Source of the DNA: Peromyscus leucopus
Lineage: Eukaryota; Chordata; Mammalia; Rodentia; Cricetidae
Assembly (NCBI RefSeq): GCF_004664715.2
Contig: NC_051065.1
Location: forward strand, 145,967,987-146,031,986
Direction of reading: 5' to 3'
Length of the DNA: 64,000 nt
Below are positions 13,501 through 23,000 of this stretch, one piece after another. Both the position numbers and the translations under genes were made by a program. Each line of letters begins with the position of its first letter. The stretch's first letter is position 1. The notes beneath the pieces are model-generated. The model was given only the letters and a program-made list of their open reading frames with translations. It ran no database searches and had not been told where the DNA came from.

Positions 13501-13686
13501 AGGCAGAGCAAGCCTAAGCAAACTGAAGCGGAGAAGTCCTCCACCCCGTCAACCCCTACCTCCCACCCCGTACATGCCCACTCCTGCCAGGCCTCGCCTC
13601 GCCAGCAACCCACCCTTCCCTCCGGTCCCCCCCCCCCCCCGTCTCACCAGTGACAGCAGCAGGCCAGGCACGGTGGGGAGACCCAT
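1222..13686 (-). CDS. TNFRSF1A: TNFRSF1A (TNF receptor 1, p55/CD120a), whole coding span, frameshifted in last exon as given
   Basis: TNFR1 is a type I membrane receptor for TNF and lymphotoxin-alpha. Its cytosolic death domain recruits TRADD to drive NF-kB, MAPK and cell-death signalling. Ten coding exons on the minus strand: 13648-13686, 6373-6526, 6104-6232, 5682-5831, 5404-5482, 2726-2802, 2490-2603, 2194-2222, 1643-2015, 1222-1531. All splice phases agree until the last exon. The product has a signal peptide, four cysteine-rich repeats, one membrane helix, a proline-rich FSPTPG repeat region and a death domain. The start MGLPTVPG is the conserved rodent start. In the last exon one G is missing near 1453-1455, giving a TGA at 1449-1451 and a 408-residue product; the next frame carries the rest of the death domain to a stop at 1222, which would give about 484 residues (mouse 454, human 455). 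Repeat expansion explains the extra length. Confidence 0.93.
1643..2015 (-). CDS. TNFRSF1A: TNFRSF1A coding exon 9 (proline-rich juxtamembrane region)
   Basis: Acceptor CTTTCAG. It encodes the cytosolic linker between membrane and death domain, with tandem FSPTPG hexapeptides and then SNWRNLRDL to [12 protein letters not shown]. Donor GACA|GTGAGT. In mouse the corresponding stretch is a short, degenerate series. Confidence 0.93.
1849..1974 (-). repeat. TNFRSF1A: 18-bp coding minisatellite in TNFRSF1A exon 9
   Basis: There are seven consecutive 18-base units, of which 1867-1956 are nearly identical (CTGAAGCCGGGGGTGGGG on the plus strand). In the coding frame each unit is F-S-P-T-P-G. The unit length preserves frame. 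Confidence 0.92.
2194..2222 (-). CDS. TNFRSF1A: TNFRSF1A coding exon 8 (29-base micro-exon)
   Basis: This very short exon encodes CGDSAPVKE just inside the membrane. The acceptor TTTTCTCAG has a strong pyrimidine tract and the donor is GAG|GTGAGA. It keeps the phase between exons 7 and 9. Confidence 0.9.
2490..2603 (-). CDS. TNFRSF1A: TNFRSF1A coding exon 7 (transmembrane helix)
   Basis: Acceptor TCTGCAG. The hydrophobic stretch [19 protein letters not shown] is followed by the positive stop-transfer CRYPRWKPK. Donor ATCA|GTGAGT. Confidence 0.93.
2726..2802 (-). CDS. TNFRSF1A: TNFRSF1A coding exon 6 (CRD4 end, membrane-proximal stalk)
   Basis: Acceptor GCTCAG. It encodes [13 protein letters not shown] and the stalk that precedes the membrane, the region cleaved by ADAM17 in the family. 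Donor TCAG|GTGAGG. Intron 5 of 2.6 kb separates it from exon 5 and holds several SINEs. Confidence 0.92.
2974..3090 (+). repeat. B1-related SINE
   Basis: It shows the tokens AGCCCCAGCACTTGGG and AGCCTGGGCAACAG, a degraded B1 body. Confidence 0.55.
3165..3320 (+). repeat. B2 SINE (3' part)
   Basis: It shows GCTCACAACCATCTGTAAC, CCTCTTCTGGCCTCTG and an A-rich AATAAATAA tail. Confidence 0.75.
3335..3480 (+). repeat. B1 SINE
   Basis: It shows GCCAGGCATGGTGGCACA, GTTCAAGGCCAGCCTGGTC and an A-rich tail. Confidence 0.85.
3600..3785 (+). repeat. A-run followed by B1 SINE
   Basis: A 20-base A run abuts a B1 body (GCCAGGCAGTGATGGCGCA, AGAAACCCTGTCTCGA) with a TAAA-repeat tail. Confidence 0.85.
5120..5256 (-). 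repeat. Degraded B2-type SINE
   Basis: Antisense tokens GGGATTGAACTCGGG and GCTTCACCCGCGAAGCCACC match the tRNA-related 5' end of B2/B3 elements. It lies in TNFRSF1A intron 5 next to exon 5. Confidence 0.55.
5404..5482 (-). CDS. TNFRSF1A: TNFRSF1A coding exon 5 (CRD3-CRD4)
   Basis: Acceptor TTCTCAG. The exon encodes [15 protein letters not shown] and ECVPC-like CRD4 sequence (NQCVPCS). The donor is TCA|GTGAGT. Confidence 0.92.
5682..5831 (-). CDS. TNFRSF1A: TNFRSF1A coding exon 4 (CRD2-CRD3)
   Basis: Acceptor TCTGCAG. The exon encodes MFQVEISPC through FNGTVTIP, including the CRD2/CRD3 ligand-contact region and a glycosylation site NGT. It ends inside a cysteine codon before GTGAGT. Confidence 0.93.
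6104..6232 (-). CDS. TNFRSF1A: TNFRSF1A coding exon 3 (end CRD1, CRD2), GC donor
   Basis: It encodes the YLVSDCP to KTCRE part, spanning the end of CRD1 and most of CRD2, with an NGT glycosylation site. The exon ends GAAG and the intron starts GCAAGC, so intron 3 is GC-AG. The phase fits the next exon only with this junction (R-E-E-M-F). Confidence 0.9.
6373..6526 (-). CDS. TNFRSF1A: TNFRSF1A coding exon 2 (signal peptide end, CRD1)
   Basis: After a CCCCCAG acceptor the exon finishes the hydrophobic leader (VLLALLVG) and encodes most of the first cysteine-rich repeat, the pre-ligand assembly domain, with an N-glycosylation site in NNSIC. The donor is AAAG|GTAAGG and splits a glycine codon. 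Confidence 0.93.
7178..7400 (+). repeat. B3/B4-type SINE remnant
   Basis: It shows AGCCAGGCACAGTCG, AGAGCCTGTCTCAAAA and TTGACCTCTGACCTTCATGC, a composite of B1-like and B3-like parts. Confidence 0.5.
9427..9542 (+). repeat. B1 SINE (5'-truncated or internally deleted)
   Basis: It shows TTAATCCCAGCACTGAGAGG, GTTCCAGGACAGCCAGGGC and CAAACAAACAA. Confidence 0.75.
10990..11112 (-). repeat. B2 SINE
   Basis: Antisense of the B2 5' end: GGGAACTGAACCCGGGTC and TCTGAGCCATCTCTCCAGCC. Confidence 0.75.
11225..11368 (-). repeat. Old B1 SINE
   Basis: A T-rich start, then GTCCAGGTTGGCCTCAAGC and GCCATCATGACTGGC, diverged. Confidence 0.55.
13648..13686 (-). CDS. TNFRSF1A: TNFRSF1A coding exon 1 (signal peptide start)
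   Basis: The exon encodes 13 residues starting MGLPTVPG, the first half of the signal peptide. The donor is CTG|GTGAGAC. It lies in a GC-rich, TATA-less 5' region. Confidence 0.92.
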
Positions 13687-14105
13687 GTCCGGCCGGCAGT
13701 GGCCTCTCACTCCCCCATTGGGGCTGGGGACAGCGTAGCAGTTGGCAACGCTGGTGAATGAAGTGAGCCGATCGGACCAGGTGGCCCGGGCAATGGCAAC
13801 CGGGGCCTCGGGTTAGAGAAGCTGAACGTCGAGGGTAGATGCAGGTCAGGGTACGGTCCTCCGGGACGTCGAAGCCAAGCGGCCCGATCAGGAGCCAGAG
13901 TTCGGAAAACTCGGAGAAAATTAAAGCTGAGCGGAGAGAGGAGGTGGGAGGGGAGGGGAGAGTGGCGGGGGTGGTGTTGCAAGAGCGGGACCGGAAGAGC
14001 CTGGGGAGAGGCGAGGAGGAGGGAACCAGGAGGCGAGAGGAGAGGGCCAAGGTTCTTTTAACGCTTTGTAGCCTGGGTCCCACAGCCGGGCACCCCAAAC
14101 CCACT
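13687..14105 (-). promoter_or_regulatory. TNFRSF1A: TNFRSF1A 5' UTR and promoter region
   Basis: This is G/C- and purine-rich sequence with several CpGs directly upstream of the start codon, with no obvious TATA box. That fits the housekeeping-type promoter of TNFR1. The transcription start is not determined. Confidence 0.5.
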
Positions 14106-14481
14106 TAAAATCAACTGGGAACACCTAGAGTTTGAGAGTTAAATTCACCCAATTCCAGTTCAGACTCCTCTGCTTCTTAGGTGGCTGAGCTCAGACCTGT
14201 GGACTAAGCCCTCCAAGCCTGTTCTCAAATTCACAGAATGAAGGCAGCCTGTCTCCTGGGAGGGTAGACAGGAGTTACTGAGGGAGGGCACTACCTGGTG
14301 CATGGTGAGCACTCTGTGTCCCTCAGCGGCGCTCCCTTCACCCCAGGGTTCCCTCTCATCTCACTGTCGGGACATTTACCCATCCAGCCCAAACCGGGGG
14401 AGAAAACCAAACCTAGTTTTCTACCCTGAGGTCCCTTCCAGACCGGTTCCCCAGCTGCCTACTATGGCTCTGCCACCAACA

Positions 14482-14491
14482 GTGTGTGTGT

Positions 14492-14527
<36 letters not shown>
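14482..14527. repeat. (TG)n microsatellite
   Basis: About 23 TG units with one interrupting C. Confidence 0.95.
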
Positions 14528-14649
14528 CAGCCCCTCCCCCAAGCCTTGGTGGGCTCCCCCGTTATTCAGTGAGTGAAAAATGCTTGCCCTCACATAGGGA
14601 AGAGGTGGCATGATGATTCAGTAGATGTGTCTGTAAAGATGCTTGTCTT

Positions 14650-14773
14650 AGTTGAAATAGGGTTTCATTTAGCCTAGGCTGGCCTCAAACTCATTAGCTG
14701 AGGCTGGCCTTGTATTTCTGATCCTCCCGCCTCCTACATGCTGGGATTACAGGTGTGCCCCACCACACTCAGC
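14650..14773 (-). repeat. B1-related SINE
   Basis: It shows TAGCCTAGGCTGGCCTCAAA and GCTGGGATTACAGGTGTGCC in antisense. Confidence 0.7.
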
Positions 14774-15523
14774 TCTAGATATTCGGATGCATCCATTGGG
14801 ACTGACCCAGAGCTGGCTACCACATTCTGCAGCTAAGGAAAAAGCCACAGGACGCTGCATGCTGGGAGGCAGAGCACAAAGAACTTGGATTCCTGGTTAC
14901 TGTTATAAGGCCACGCTGTCCCCTCCTCCTTTGAGTGAGACCTCACCTTTTGACTGCCACCCCTTACTAGGGGTGGACACCTTCTGCTATCCCCATTTAT
15001 GGAGGTCTTCTCCCAGGTGAACCTGTCAGCACTGGGATTCTATTCACTCAAGTGCCTTGAGATTTAGTGACCTTCTTCATGCATGCCAGTTCAGTCTGAG
15101 GTCCTCCCGCAGCTGAGACTGTGGAACGTGCAAGGAGAATGCAGGAACGGGGGGCCTAGAGCTTGGGGGCTTGAAACCAGAGCTCCTGGCCCTTCTCCCT
15201 GTGAGCCACGCCTGGCCCTCAGCCTCCAGCATGCCCACCCTGATGTCTCCCCTCCTCTCTGCTGTAATCCCTAAGGCAAAGCCCCTGAAGAGCAGCGGGA
15301 GGTGTCCCCACTGCTAGAGGCCGGCTTCCCTCTGTTCTGGTGGAAGCTCTTGGCACCCTGGCATCCATATTCCCAAAGAGTCTGGAATGTTCTAGTAAAA
15401 GCCCCACCTCTCTGCCCAGACCCGGCTCCTCAGATAGCCCCTCCAAACACGGCTCCTCCCCCCAGAGATGCTCAAGACCACTCCTATAGGGTATTTAAAC
15501 TGCACCCCAGAAAACAGACACAT

Positions 15524-15578
15524 GTTTTTTGTTTTTTGTTTTTTGTTTGTTTGTTTTTTTTTTTTTTTTTTTTTTTTT
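15524..15578. repeat. (GTTTT)n and poly-T tract
   Basis: GTTTTTT units followed by an uninterrupted run of about 24 T. Confidence 0.9.
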
Positions 15579-15785
15579 GGTTTCTCCCATCTCCTCTCTA
15601 GGGGCCCAGAGAATCACCCAGGAGTGTTTTACCCATTAAACCAGGGCTTTGTCTAATTCGGTCTGATTTGGCCTGATTTGGATTACTGCGTCGGGGAAAG
15701 GCTTATCGGGGTACAGAAACTTTTCACCCTCCATCAGACTAGCTGGTTTTCAATGTGAACAAGCTAGGATAAATAAATGGGAGGG

Positions 15786-15867
15786 GGCGCCTAAAGGTAT
15801 AATTCAGTGGTGGAGTGCTTGCCTAGCACAAGCAAGGCCCTAAAGTACCACCGGCATACATGTTCAT

Positions 15868-15911
<44 letters not shown>
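15786..15911 (+). repeat. ID SINE with (CA)n tail
   Basis: It shows AATTCAGTGGTGGAGTGCTT and CCTAGCACAAGCAAGGCCC, then 21 CA units at 15869-15911. Confidence 0.75.
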
Positions 15912-15915
<4 letters not shown>

Positions 15916-16321
15916 ACAGACAAGAAACACACTGACACATCTCCAGGGCTGGTTTGGTGGTTAGATTCATATGGAATATTAGCAAGTGTTGCCACATGTT
16001 AAATATCATACAATATCAATAATTTGTATTAATAATGCATAACAACTTCAAGGTCCCATGTTTAACATTACAAGGGATTTTTAATTGTCTGTGCAAACTG
16101 CCAAAGCCATTATTACTCAGAGCCTGGCACAAGCGGGGAATTTCCTTCATGGCTTAGGATACATGCTGCTTTTTCTCAGTACATTTGGAGTTTTGAGACA
16201 ATGCAGTGCTAAAATGCTCCCTCCAGCTCAATTCCAGAGAAAAGGCTAAGAACCGGTGAACCTGAGGATGAGAAAAGCCAGCTAGGTTTACAGAGGAGAT
16301 AAGAATAAGAAAAAGACCACA

Positions 16322-16490
16322 AAGCCAGTGGTGTCAAACACCAATAATCCCAACACTCGGGAGGCAGAGGCAGAGACAGAGGCAGGCAGACCTCTGTGAG
16401 TTCGAGGCCAACCTGGTCTACAGAGCGAGTTCCAGGACAGCCAGAGCTGTTACATAGAGAAACCCTGTCTCGAAAAAAACAAACAAATAA
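16322..16490 (+). repeat. B1 SINE
   Basis: It shows GAGTTCGAGGCCAACCTGG and GAGAAACCCTGTCTCGAAAA. An internal GAGGCAGA triplication lengthens it. Confidence 0.85.
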
Positions 16491-16516
16491 GACTATGAGC
16501 ACAGGAATGGAAAAAG

Positions 16517-16735
16517 TAATGGCTGGGGCTGGAGAGGCCACAGTTAAAAGCACTTGCTGCTCTCACAGAGGATCAGAGTTGGGTTCCCAGCACCCACACA
16601 GCAGCTTATAACTGTCAGTGACTCTAATTCCAAGGGATCAGATACCCTCTTCTGGCCTCAGGTATGCATGGGGTGCACAGACATACAAACAGGCAAAAAA
16701 CAGCTATACACATAAGATAAAAATAGTTAATCTCC
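16517..16735 (+). repeat. B2 SINE
   Basis: It shows GGGGCTGGAGAGGCCACAG, GTTCCCAGCACCCACACAG and CCTCTTCTGGCCTCAGG. Confidence 0.8.
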
Positions 16736-16747
16736 TCCCACCCCCGT

Positions 16748-16902
16748 TTGGTTTTTCAAGACAGGGTTTCTCTGTGTAGCTTTGGAGTCTGTCCTGGGAC
16801 TCACTCTGTAGACCAAGCTGGCCTCGAACTTACAGAGATCCGCCTGCCTCTGCCTCCCGAGTGCTGGGATTCAAAGGTGTGCACCACCACTGCCAGGCCA
16901 AA
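16748..16902 (-). repeat. B1 SINE
   Basis: It shows AAGACAGGGTTTCTCTGTGT and GAGTGCTGGGATTCAAAGG in antisense. Confidence 0.88.
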
Positions 16903-16944
16903 ACCAGTAAATCTTAAAAATAATAATAAAAAAAATACAGAAAA

Positions 16945-17155
16945 GGAGCTGGAAAGATGGCTCAGTGGTTAAGAGAAATTGTTGTTCTGTAGAGGACCAG
17001 GGTTCAGTTCCCAGAACCACAAAGTGGCTTATAACCACCCATAACTCCAGTTCCAGGGAATCTGGAGTCTTCTTCTGACCTCTGTGGATACCAGGCATGC
17101 ATGTAGTATTCATTCATACATTCAGGCAAAACACTCATATACATGAATTAAAAAA
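16945..17155 (+). repeat. B2 SINE
   Basis: It shows AGCTGGAAAGATGGCTCAGT, CAGTTCCCAGAACCAC and an A-rich tail. Confidence 0.82.
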
Positions 17156-17175
17156 AGAAAGAATGAAAAATACCC

Positions 17176-17241
17176 TATTTTTTTTTTTAAAAAAAAAAAA
17201 AAGGAAGGAAGAAGAAGGAGAGAAGGAAGGAAGGAAGGAAA
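17176..17241. repeat. Poly-T/poly-A junction and (GGAA)n tract
   Basis: T11 then A14, followed by GGAA units. Confidence 0.85.
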
Positions 17242-17894
17242 ATGTGATAGTGGGCAGAACAGGGGACCAGAGCTGGTAGGTAGGGAGGCAGACCAAAGGA
17301 TGGAAGAGCCTCAGCTAACACCCCCACCCCACCCCCGAGGATATATGGCCTGCCTCACACATGCACGTGTACACTGATTCCAAAGGGCACTGGGCTCCAA
17401 GTCCCTGTGACGCGGGCCCTGGCCACAGTCCGTACCCCACCTTACAGACGGGCCAGATGAATCAGTGAGGAGGGCCCGGTTCCAGGCGGCGCTGTGAGAG
17501 CTCTAACCACGTCACCTCTAAGGCTGATAAGGCAAATGAGAGAAGTGGCCCCTTTTCCCTCAAACACTCCGATCCCACCTCCAAGGACTGGTCTTCAGAC
17601 AAGAGGGTGAGGACAGACCTCGGGCTGGCAGCACAGGTGGATAAAAGGGACCTGGAGCTGGGGGGTGAGGGAGACTGCAGCCTCCATAACAGACCCAGAC
17701 AGGGAAGGGCAGGGACCAAACAGAAGGCCAGAGCAGCCACACCTGAGGCTCTGACAGGACAGTGTTGAAACGGCACCATTTCCTGACATTGACATGAGTC
17801 CAGGAAAGGGAAGTCAAGGTCTTCACATCGCGCACGCATGACCCAAGTCCCTGTTCCTTCCCTCTTTCTACAAGATCCCCATTCCCCCTCACAC

Positions 17895-17986
17895 CTCTGA
17901 TCCCAGCACTCTGTGAGTTCAAGGCCAGCCTGGTCTACAGACTGGGTTCCTGGAGGAGGAAAAAAAAAAAAAAAAAAAAAAAAAAG
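17895..17986 (+). repeat. B1 fragment with 26-base A tail
   Basis: It shows ATCCCAGCACTCTGTGAGTT and GGCCAGCCTGGTCTACAG and ends in a long A run. Confidence 0.75.
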
Positions 17987-18509
17987 ACCCCCTCTCCTCT
18001 GGCTGCTAAGGACAGACATTGTGATGAATGAGAAAACAGGAACAATCCCAAGTCTTATTCCCACAACACAACAAGACAGGGTCGCTTCTGGGTCCCAGGT
18101 CTGATGGCGGGGCAGGCAGAGGGACTGTAGATGAGAAAAGTGGGGTTCCACTCAGACATTCCCCAGTTTCTCCTTTTCTGAAGTCAGGAGGCTTCCCTCT
18201 GCCCCTCTCAACCCTGGATAAGACTACCCAAGGCTCTGAAATTCTGGAATAACTGGTCCCAGTCTCCTCCTCCTCCACCACCAGGGCAGTGATGGGGAGG
18301 AGGGTGGCAGAGGTTTCCTCACAGCTGGGTGGAGTCTGAAGAAGAGCATACTTGATGATGTGAAACAGTGACTGGCTTGGCCTGGCTGCCTGTGCCCTCC
18401 CCTCCCCTCTAGGGCCTCCCAAGAAACGTAGGCAGTGCCTCTGGGACTGGCAGTCACTCCCTACCCATTTCATGGGGCCCCATTCAGCTCCGCAGACAAC
18501 GTTTTACGT

Positions 18510-19415
18510 AACACGCATTTATTGGGCACCTGCCTATCTGCTTCAAGTGGGATAGTGGGCTAGACCTGAAGGATATAAAAATGAGCAAAACGCAGCCCCG
18601 ATCACAAAGATTTCACAGTCTACTCAGAGGCAGATACCAAAGAATGTGAACATATAACGTAGTGCACTGTGGGGACGAGGGGAGGGGGTAATTCTGGGGG
18701 AGACAGGATAGGGCAAAAGAGTTCACGAAAGTAATGGTGCCATTCAACAGGGGTCATGGGGGCGCACAGAGGCTCTCTAGGAGATGGTAGGGGAAGCTTC
18801 TAGGCTGAGAAAATAGCTAAGACAAGTATGAAGGTCACAGCGCCGCTGCCGAGGCACGGAGCTCCAGTGTGTCAAACGAGAGAAGAGGCTTGGAAATGAA
18901 GGAGAAAGGCCAAACCTTGACGATACTCATCTGACTCTAGCCCCCACCCTGGGGAGTCAGGGAAGGGGAATTGCCAAAGAACTAACAAAGGGGGCTTTTG
19001 GGTGGGGTTCCCCACCCAAGTTCAAGAAGGGGCGCAGACATCTGTGTCTTTGAAGGCAGTGTGGCCAGGCCAATCTCTGGTCATGGGGTAGGAAACCGGT
19101 GGCTGCTTTTCTGCGCCCTGTTTATATTTGTTCGTTGGTCGTTTCCCAGGAAAGTTCTTTGTCAAAGCTCCAAGTCTGGCTTGGCTGATCCAAGGGAAAA
19201 GGAGACTTGTCTGAGCTTGTGTGGAAAGCCGTGTTCAGAAGCAGGAACGCTCACCAGCCACTCTTCTCTGGACCATTTCCTGGGCCCCTTATTTAGTCTA
19301 CTCCCTCAGGCACACCAGAGACAGCCGGGCAGCTGTGGGAGGTGCTGCTGAAGACGGCCTTCAGCTTTAGTGTGCCCAGGAGCACTGGCCTGGGTGAGAG
19401 GAGCACTCTCCTCTC
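18510..19415 (-). other. SCNN1A: SCNN1A 3' UTR with polyadenylation signal
   Basis: An AATAAA on the minus strand (TTTATT at 18518-18523) follows the stop by about 0.9 kb, which fits the long 3' UTR of this gene. No SINE interrupts the interval. The cleavage site itself is not visible. Confidence 0.5.
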
Positions 19416-19799
19416 TCAGTGCTCCCCCAGGGCACAGGCAGAAGGGCCAGGCACTGCGGAGTCCAGTGGATGGGCGCAGGGGCCTAGGGTGGCATAGGCA
19501 GGCGGAGGGGCCAGGGCCAGGGAGGGGGTTGTGCCCTGCTGGGGTAAGGAAGGCAGTGGGGACGTAGGGTGGGGACAGAAGCGGGAGGGGAAGGAGGAAG
19601 CTGGAGTGGAGGCCACTTCCCGCGCACCCCTGGCCCCTCGTCCTGGTGACCAGTAGCGGCTTCGGAATCTGTGCAGCAGCATGAGGACTGTGATGACCAG
19701 CAGGTCAAAGATGAGCTCCGCCATCTCCACCACAGACAGCACCGACGAGCCGAACCACAGGCTCCACTGGCTGCCCAGGTTGGACAGGAGGCTGACCAT
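19416..19799 (-). CDS. SCNN1A: SCNN1A exon 13: TM2, selectivity filter and PY motif
   Basis: Acceptor TCCACAG. It encodes [20 protein letters not shown] with the GSS filter, TM2 ([17 protein letters not shown]) and the cytosolic tail with PPPAYATLG, the PY motif bound by NEDD4L for channel turnover. It ends ACALGEH then stop. Confidence 0.94.
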   Translation of the reverse strand: MVSLLSNLGSQWSLWFGSSVLSVVEMAELIFDLLVITVLMLLHRFRSRYWSPGRGARGAREVASTPASSFPSRFCPHPTSPLPSLPQQGTTPSLALAPPPAYATLGPCAHPLDSAVPGPSACALGEH

Positions 19800-19976
19800 C
19801 TGTGGAGAGAATGAAGCACCCACCCGCTCACCAGGCCAGCTCCCTTTGCACCTAGGGCCCACCACGCAGGGGCAGCTCCTGCCCATCATCCCCCACAGAA
19901 AAATGGTCAGGAGACCAACAAAAACTGGGGTGCGCCTCAAGGGCCTCTCCCAGTTGTCTGTCATACACACGCACGT

Positions 19977-20026
<50 letters not shown>

Positions 20027-23000
20027 ACGCACACACACGCCTCCCACCACCTGCCCTGACACCACAGATCCCTCCTCAATGCTCTCACCTTACCCGGGAC
20101 TCCACTTCCTTTTCCTTATCTTCTACCTCTGGGGCACAAACCCTTCTGGCCCCCAAATGTGAGCCCTCTTCCCCCCCTCACAGCCACCCTTGCCAAGGCC
20201 CCAGGAGACCACAGGCTCCCTGACTAGGACAGGCCCTACCGTGACAGAGGGAGACTCCGAATTCGTTTTATAGTTCAGCTCCTTGAAGAAGATGTTGAGT
20301 TTAGCAACTCCATTTCTTTGGGGAGGGGGAGAGAGTGGGAAGATGTGTTGGAGGGTGAACGCTAAAGACCCTCTTCCCAACACCCCCATCAGAACCTCTT
20401 CCCAGACCTCCTTTCCTCCCAAGGGATCCTGCCCAGGAGCCCGGGAGCCCGGGAGCAGGCCTGACCTTTTGTTGTTGATTGTGTAATTGTTCTGCAAGGA
20501 CAGCATCTCAAAGATCCAATCCTGGGAAAAAAATGAGGGGGACGACACAAGGTGACCCCTGTATTCCTCAGGTTGACAGGATGGATGGTGTCAGTCATAC
20601 ATATCAACATGTACAATATGCACACTTGCACATGTGTGCAGCTGTGTTCACATGCACATCCATTCCTCCTTTACCTGGGACTTCACAGAGGGCCATCGTG
20701 AGTAGCCAGCAGAGAGCTTGTAGTTGGTCACGCTGCAGACAGATGCAAGTGCTGAGTGGTGGGGTAGGGTTCTATTGGCCACCTCCATCCCACCCAGCCA
20801 AGAGCTGCTGCCCAGCCCACACCCGGGGAAGGACCCTCACCTGCATGGCTTCCGACACTTGGAGAAACAGCCCAGGCTGTCCAGGGAGAAGGCGCCCTGC
20901 AGCTTATAGTAGCAGTAGCCTGTGGGTGCAGAGAAGGCCTGTTTTCTGAGGGCATCTCCCCCTTTTCCACACACACAGAGCCTTCCACACTGCCTGGGCA
21001 CCCACTTTACAAGAGCATTCAATAGCACCTCAGGAGTGGCAACCACAACAAAACTGTTTAAGAAATTAAGCTAATGTAAAATTAAATTATATTATAAAAT
21101 TAAAAAAAAGAAATTAAGCTAAGCTGGGGACAGGGAACAGCCATATAAACATGTGTTCAAAAGGCACAAAAATTAAAAGTCAGAGAAAATGGGAACAATG
21201 ATTGCATAATAAAGGGGTTAAACCACAATGAGATACAATTTTACAATCACTAGGAAAACGGTTGGGGGTTGGAGAGATGGCTCAGAGGTTAAGAGCATTG
21301 GCAGCTCTTCCAGAGGTCCCGAGTTCAATTCCCAGCAACCACATGGTGGCTTAAAAAACAAAAACCACCAACAAGGACTGCTGAGACCATCATTTGTTCC
21401 TGCTGGGAATATGAGACAGTGCAGCCATCTCCAAAAGTATGGCAGTCCCTCAGAAAGGCTAAACAATTTCCATGAGCCCAGCTGTTCTCCTAGGTACATG
21501 AGGAGAAAACTGAAACACAGATCCACATGAAGATACGTACACAAATGTTCACAGCAGCATTAGTCACAAAACCCCAAATTAGAAACAACCGAAATATCCA
21601 TCAGCCAGCTAAGTGAAGAAACAAAATGTGCAGCGAGCAGGGAATGGTGGTATACGCTGGTAATTCCAGCACTCGTGAACCTCCGGCAGGAGGATTGCTG
21701 CAAAGGTGAAGCCAGCCTGGGCTGCAGTATGAGATTCTGTCTCAGCAAACAAAAGTTGTGTATCTATGCAACAAGGAGCAAAGTTTTGGTGCACGTTATA
21801 ACATGGATGGACCCCGGAAACACTGCTAAGTGAAAGAAGCCAGCGGCAAAGGCCCTATGTTCATGGCTCCATCTACATGAAATGTCCAACACAGGGGCTG
21901 GTGGTTTCCCAACAGCGGGCAGTAGGGGGGTGGGAAACTTGGGGGACGACTCATAGGTACAAGTTTCTCTGGGAGTAATTTTAAAAGTTCTAAAATTGAT
22001 AGTGATTATGAGACCAGAATAAAAGCCCAACATCAAAAACTACAACCATATTTAACTAAAACTATATAGTGAATGATTCTGTTAGATGCAAATCACCTCA
22101 GTAAAACAAGATGACAAAGAGAAGAATGGGGATATGGGGTCCCTCCAGTGGCACTGAGGAGCTCCAAGGAAACTTAAAAAAAATATGTATTTTTTTAAAT
22201 CTTAAAAGAATTATTGAGCCAGACGGTGGTGGAACACACTTTCTAATCCCAACATTGGAAGGGAGAGGCAGGTGGATCTCTGTGAACTTGAGACCAGTCT
22301 GATCAACATAGTGAGTTCCAAGACAGCCAGACCTATGTATTAAGACCCTGTCTCAGTAAATGAATAATAAATAAATAAATAGAACCTAGGCTGGTGGCGG
22401 TGGCAGCGGCACACCTTTATGTAACACAAATCTTAAAAAGTCTTATAATAAAAAATACTCAGAGCCAGATATTGGGGTGAAAGCTGAAAGATCAGAACAG
22501 CCAGCCACTAGCTTACCTCTGTGAAATCCTCAACCTCAAGAGAGCGAGTTCCTGTTTCTTCAAGCCTTATATACCTTTCTGTGTCCTGCCATCTAACTTC
22601 CTGGGATTAAAGGCATGTGTCACCACTGCCTGGTTCTGTTTTTCTCATGTAGCCCAGTGTGGACTTAAACTCACAGAGATCCAGACGGACCTCTGTTTCC
22701 CTAGTGATAGGATTAAAGGTGTGTGCCACCACTGCCTGACCTCTATGTCTAATTTAGTGGCTGGCTCTGTCCTCTGATCCCCAGGCAAGTTTATTAGGGT
22801 ACACAGTATATCACTACACCTTTAATCCCAGCACTTAATCCCAGGCAGAGGCAAGTGGATCTCTATGAGTTCAAGGCCAGCCTGGTCTACATAGTGAGGT
22901 CCAAGATAGCCAGAGCTACACAGAAACCCTAAAATAAAACAAAGAGCTTAGAAAGAATTGTTGGAAAGCAGGGAGAGGAACAGAGGAGGGTCCACCAAGC

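Larger units (their letters stand above)
6527..13647 (-). other. TNFRSF1A: TNFRSF1A intron 1
   Basis: The 7.1 kb intron has no convincing exon on either strand. It contains scattered degenerate SINEs at about 7.18-7.40, 9.43-9.54, 10.99-11.11 and 11.23-11.37 kb. The stretches 7.4-9.4 and 11.4-13.6 kb are mostly unique sequence in which I see no other feature. Confidence 0.7.
14110..18509. other. Intergenic region between TNFRSF1A promoter and SCNN1A 3' end
   Basis: No gene is recognised. It holds alternating B1, B2 and ID copies and microsatellites, listed separately, with unique sequence at 14.8-15.5 and 17.3-17.9 kb. Confidence 0.7.

Noticed and set aside
13556..14104. 182-codon minus-strand open frame around the TNFRSF1A start
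   Set aside because: It overlaps the 5' UTR and intron 1 in another frame, has no recognisable domain and is broken by the real exon 1 donor.
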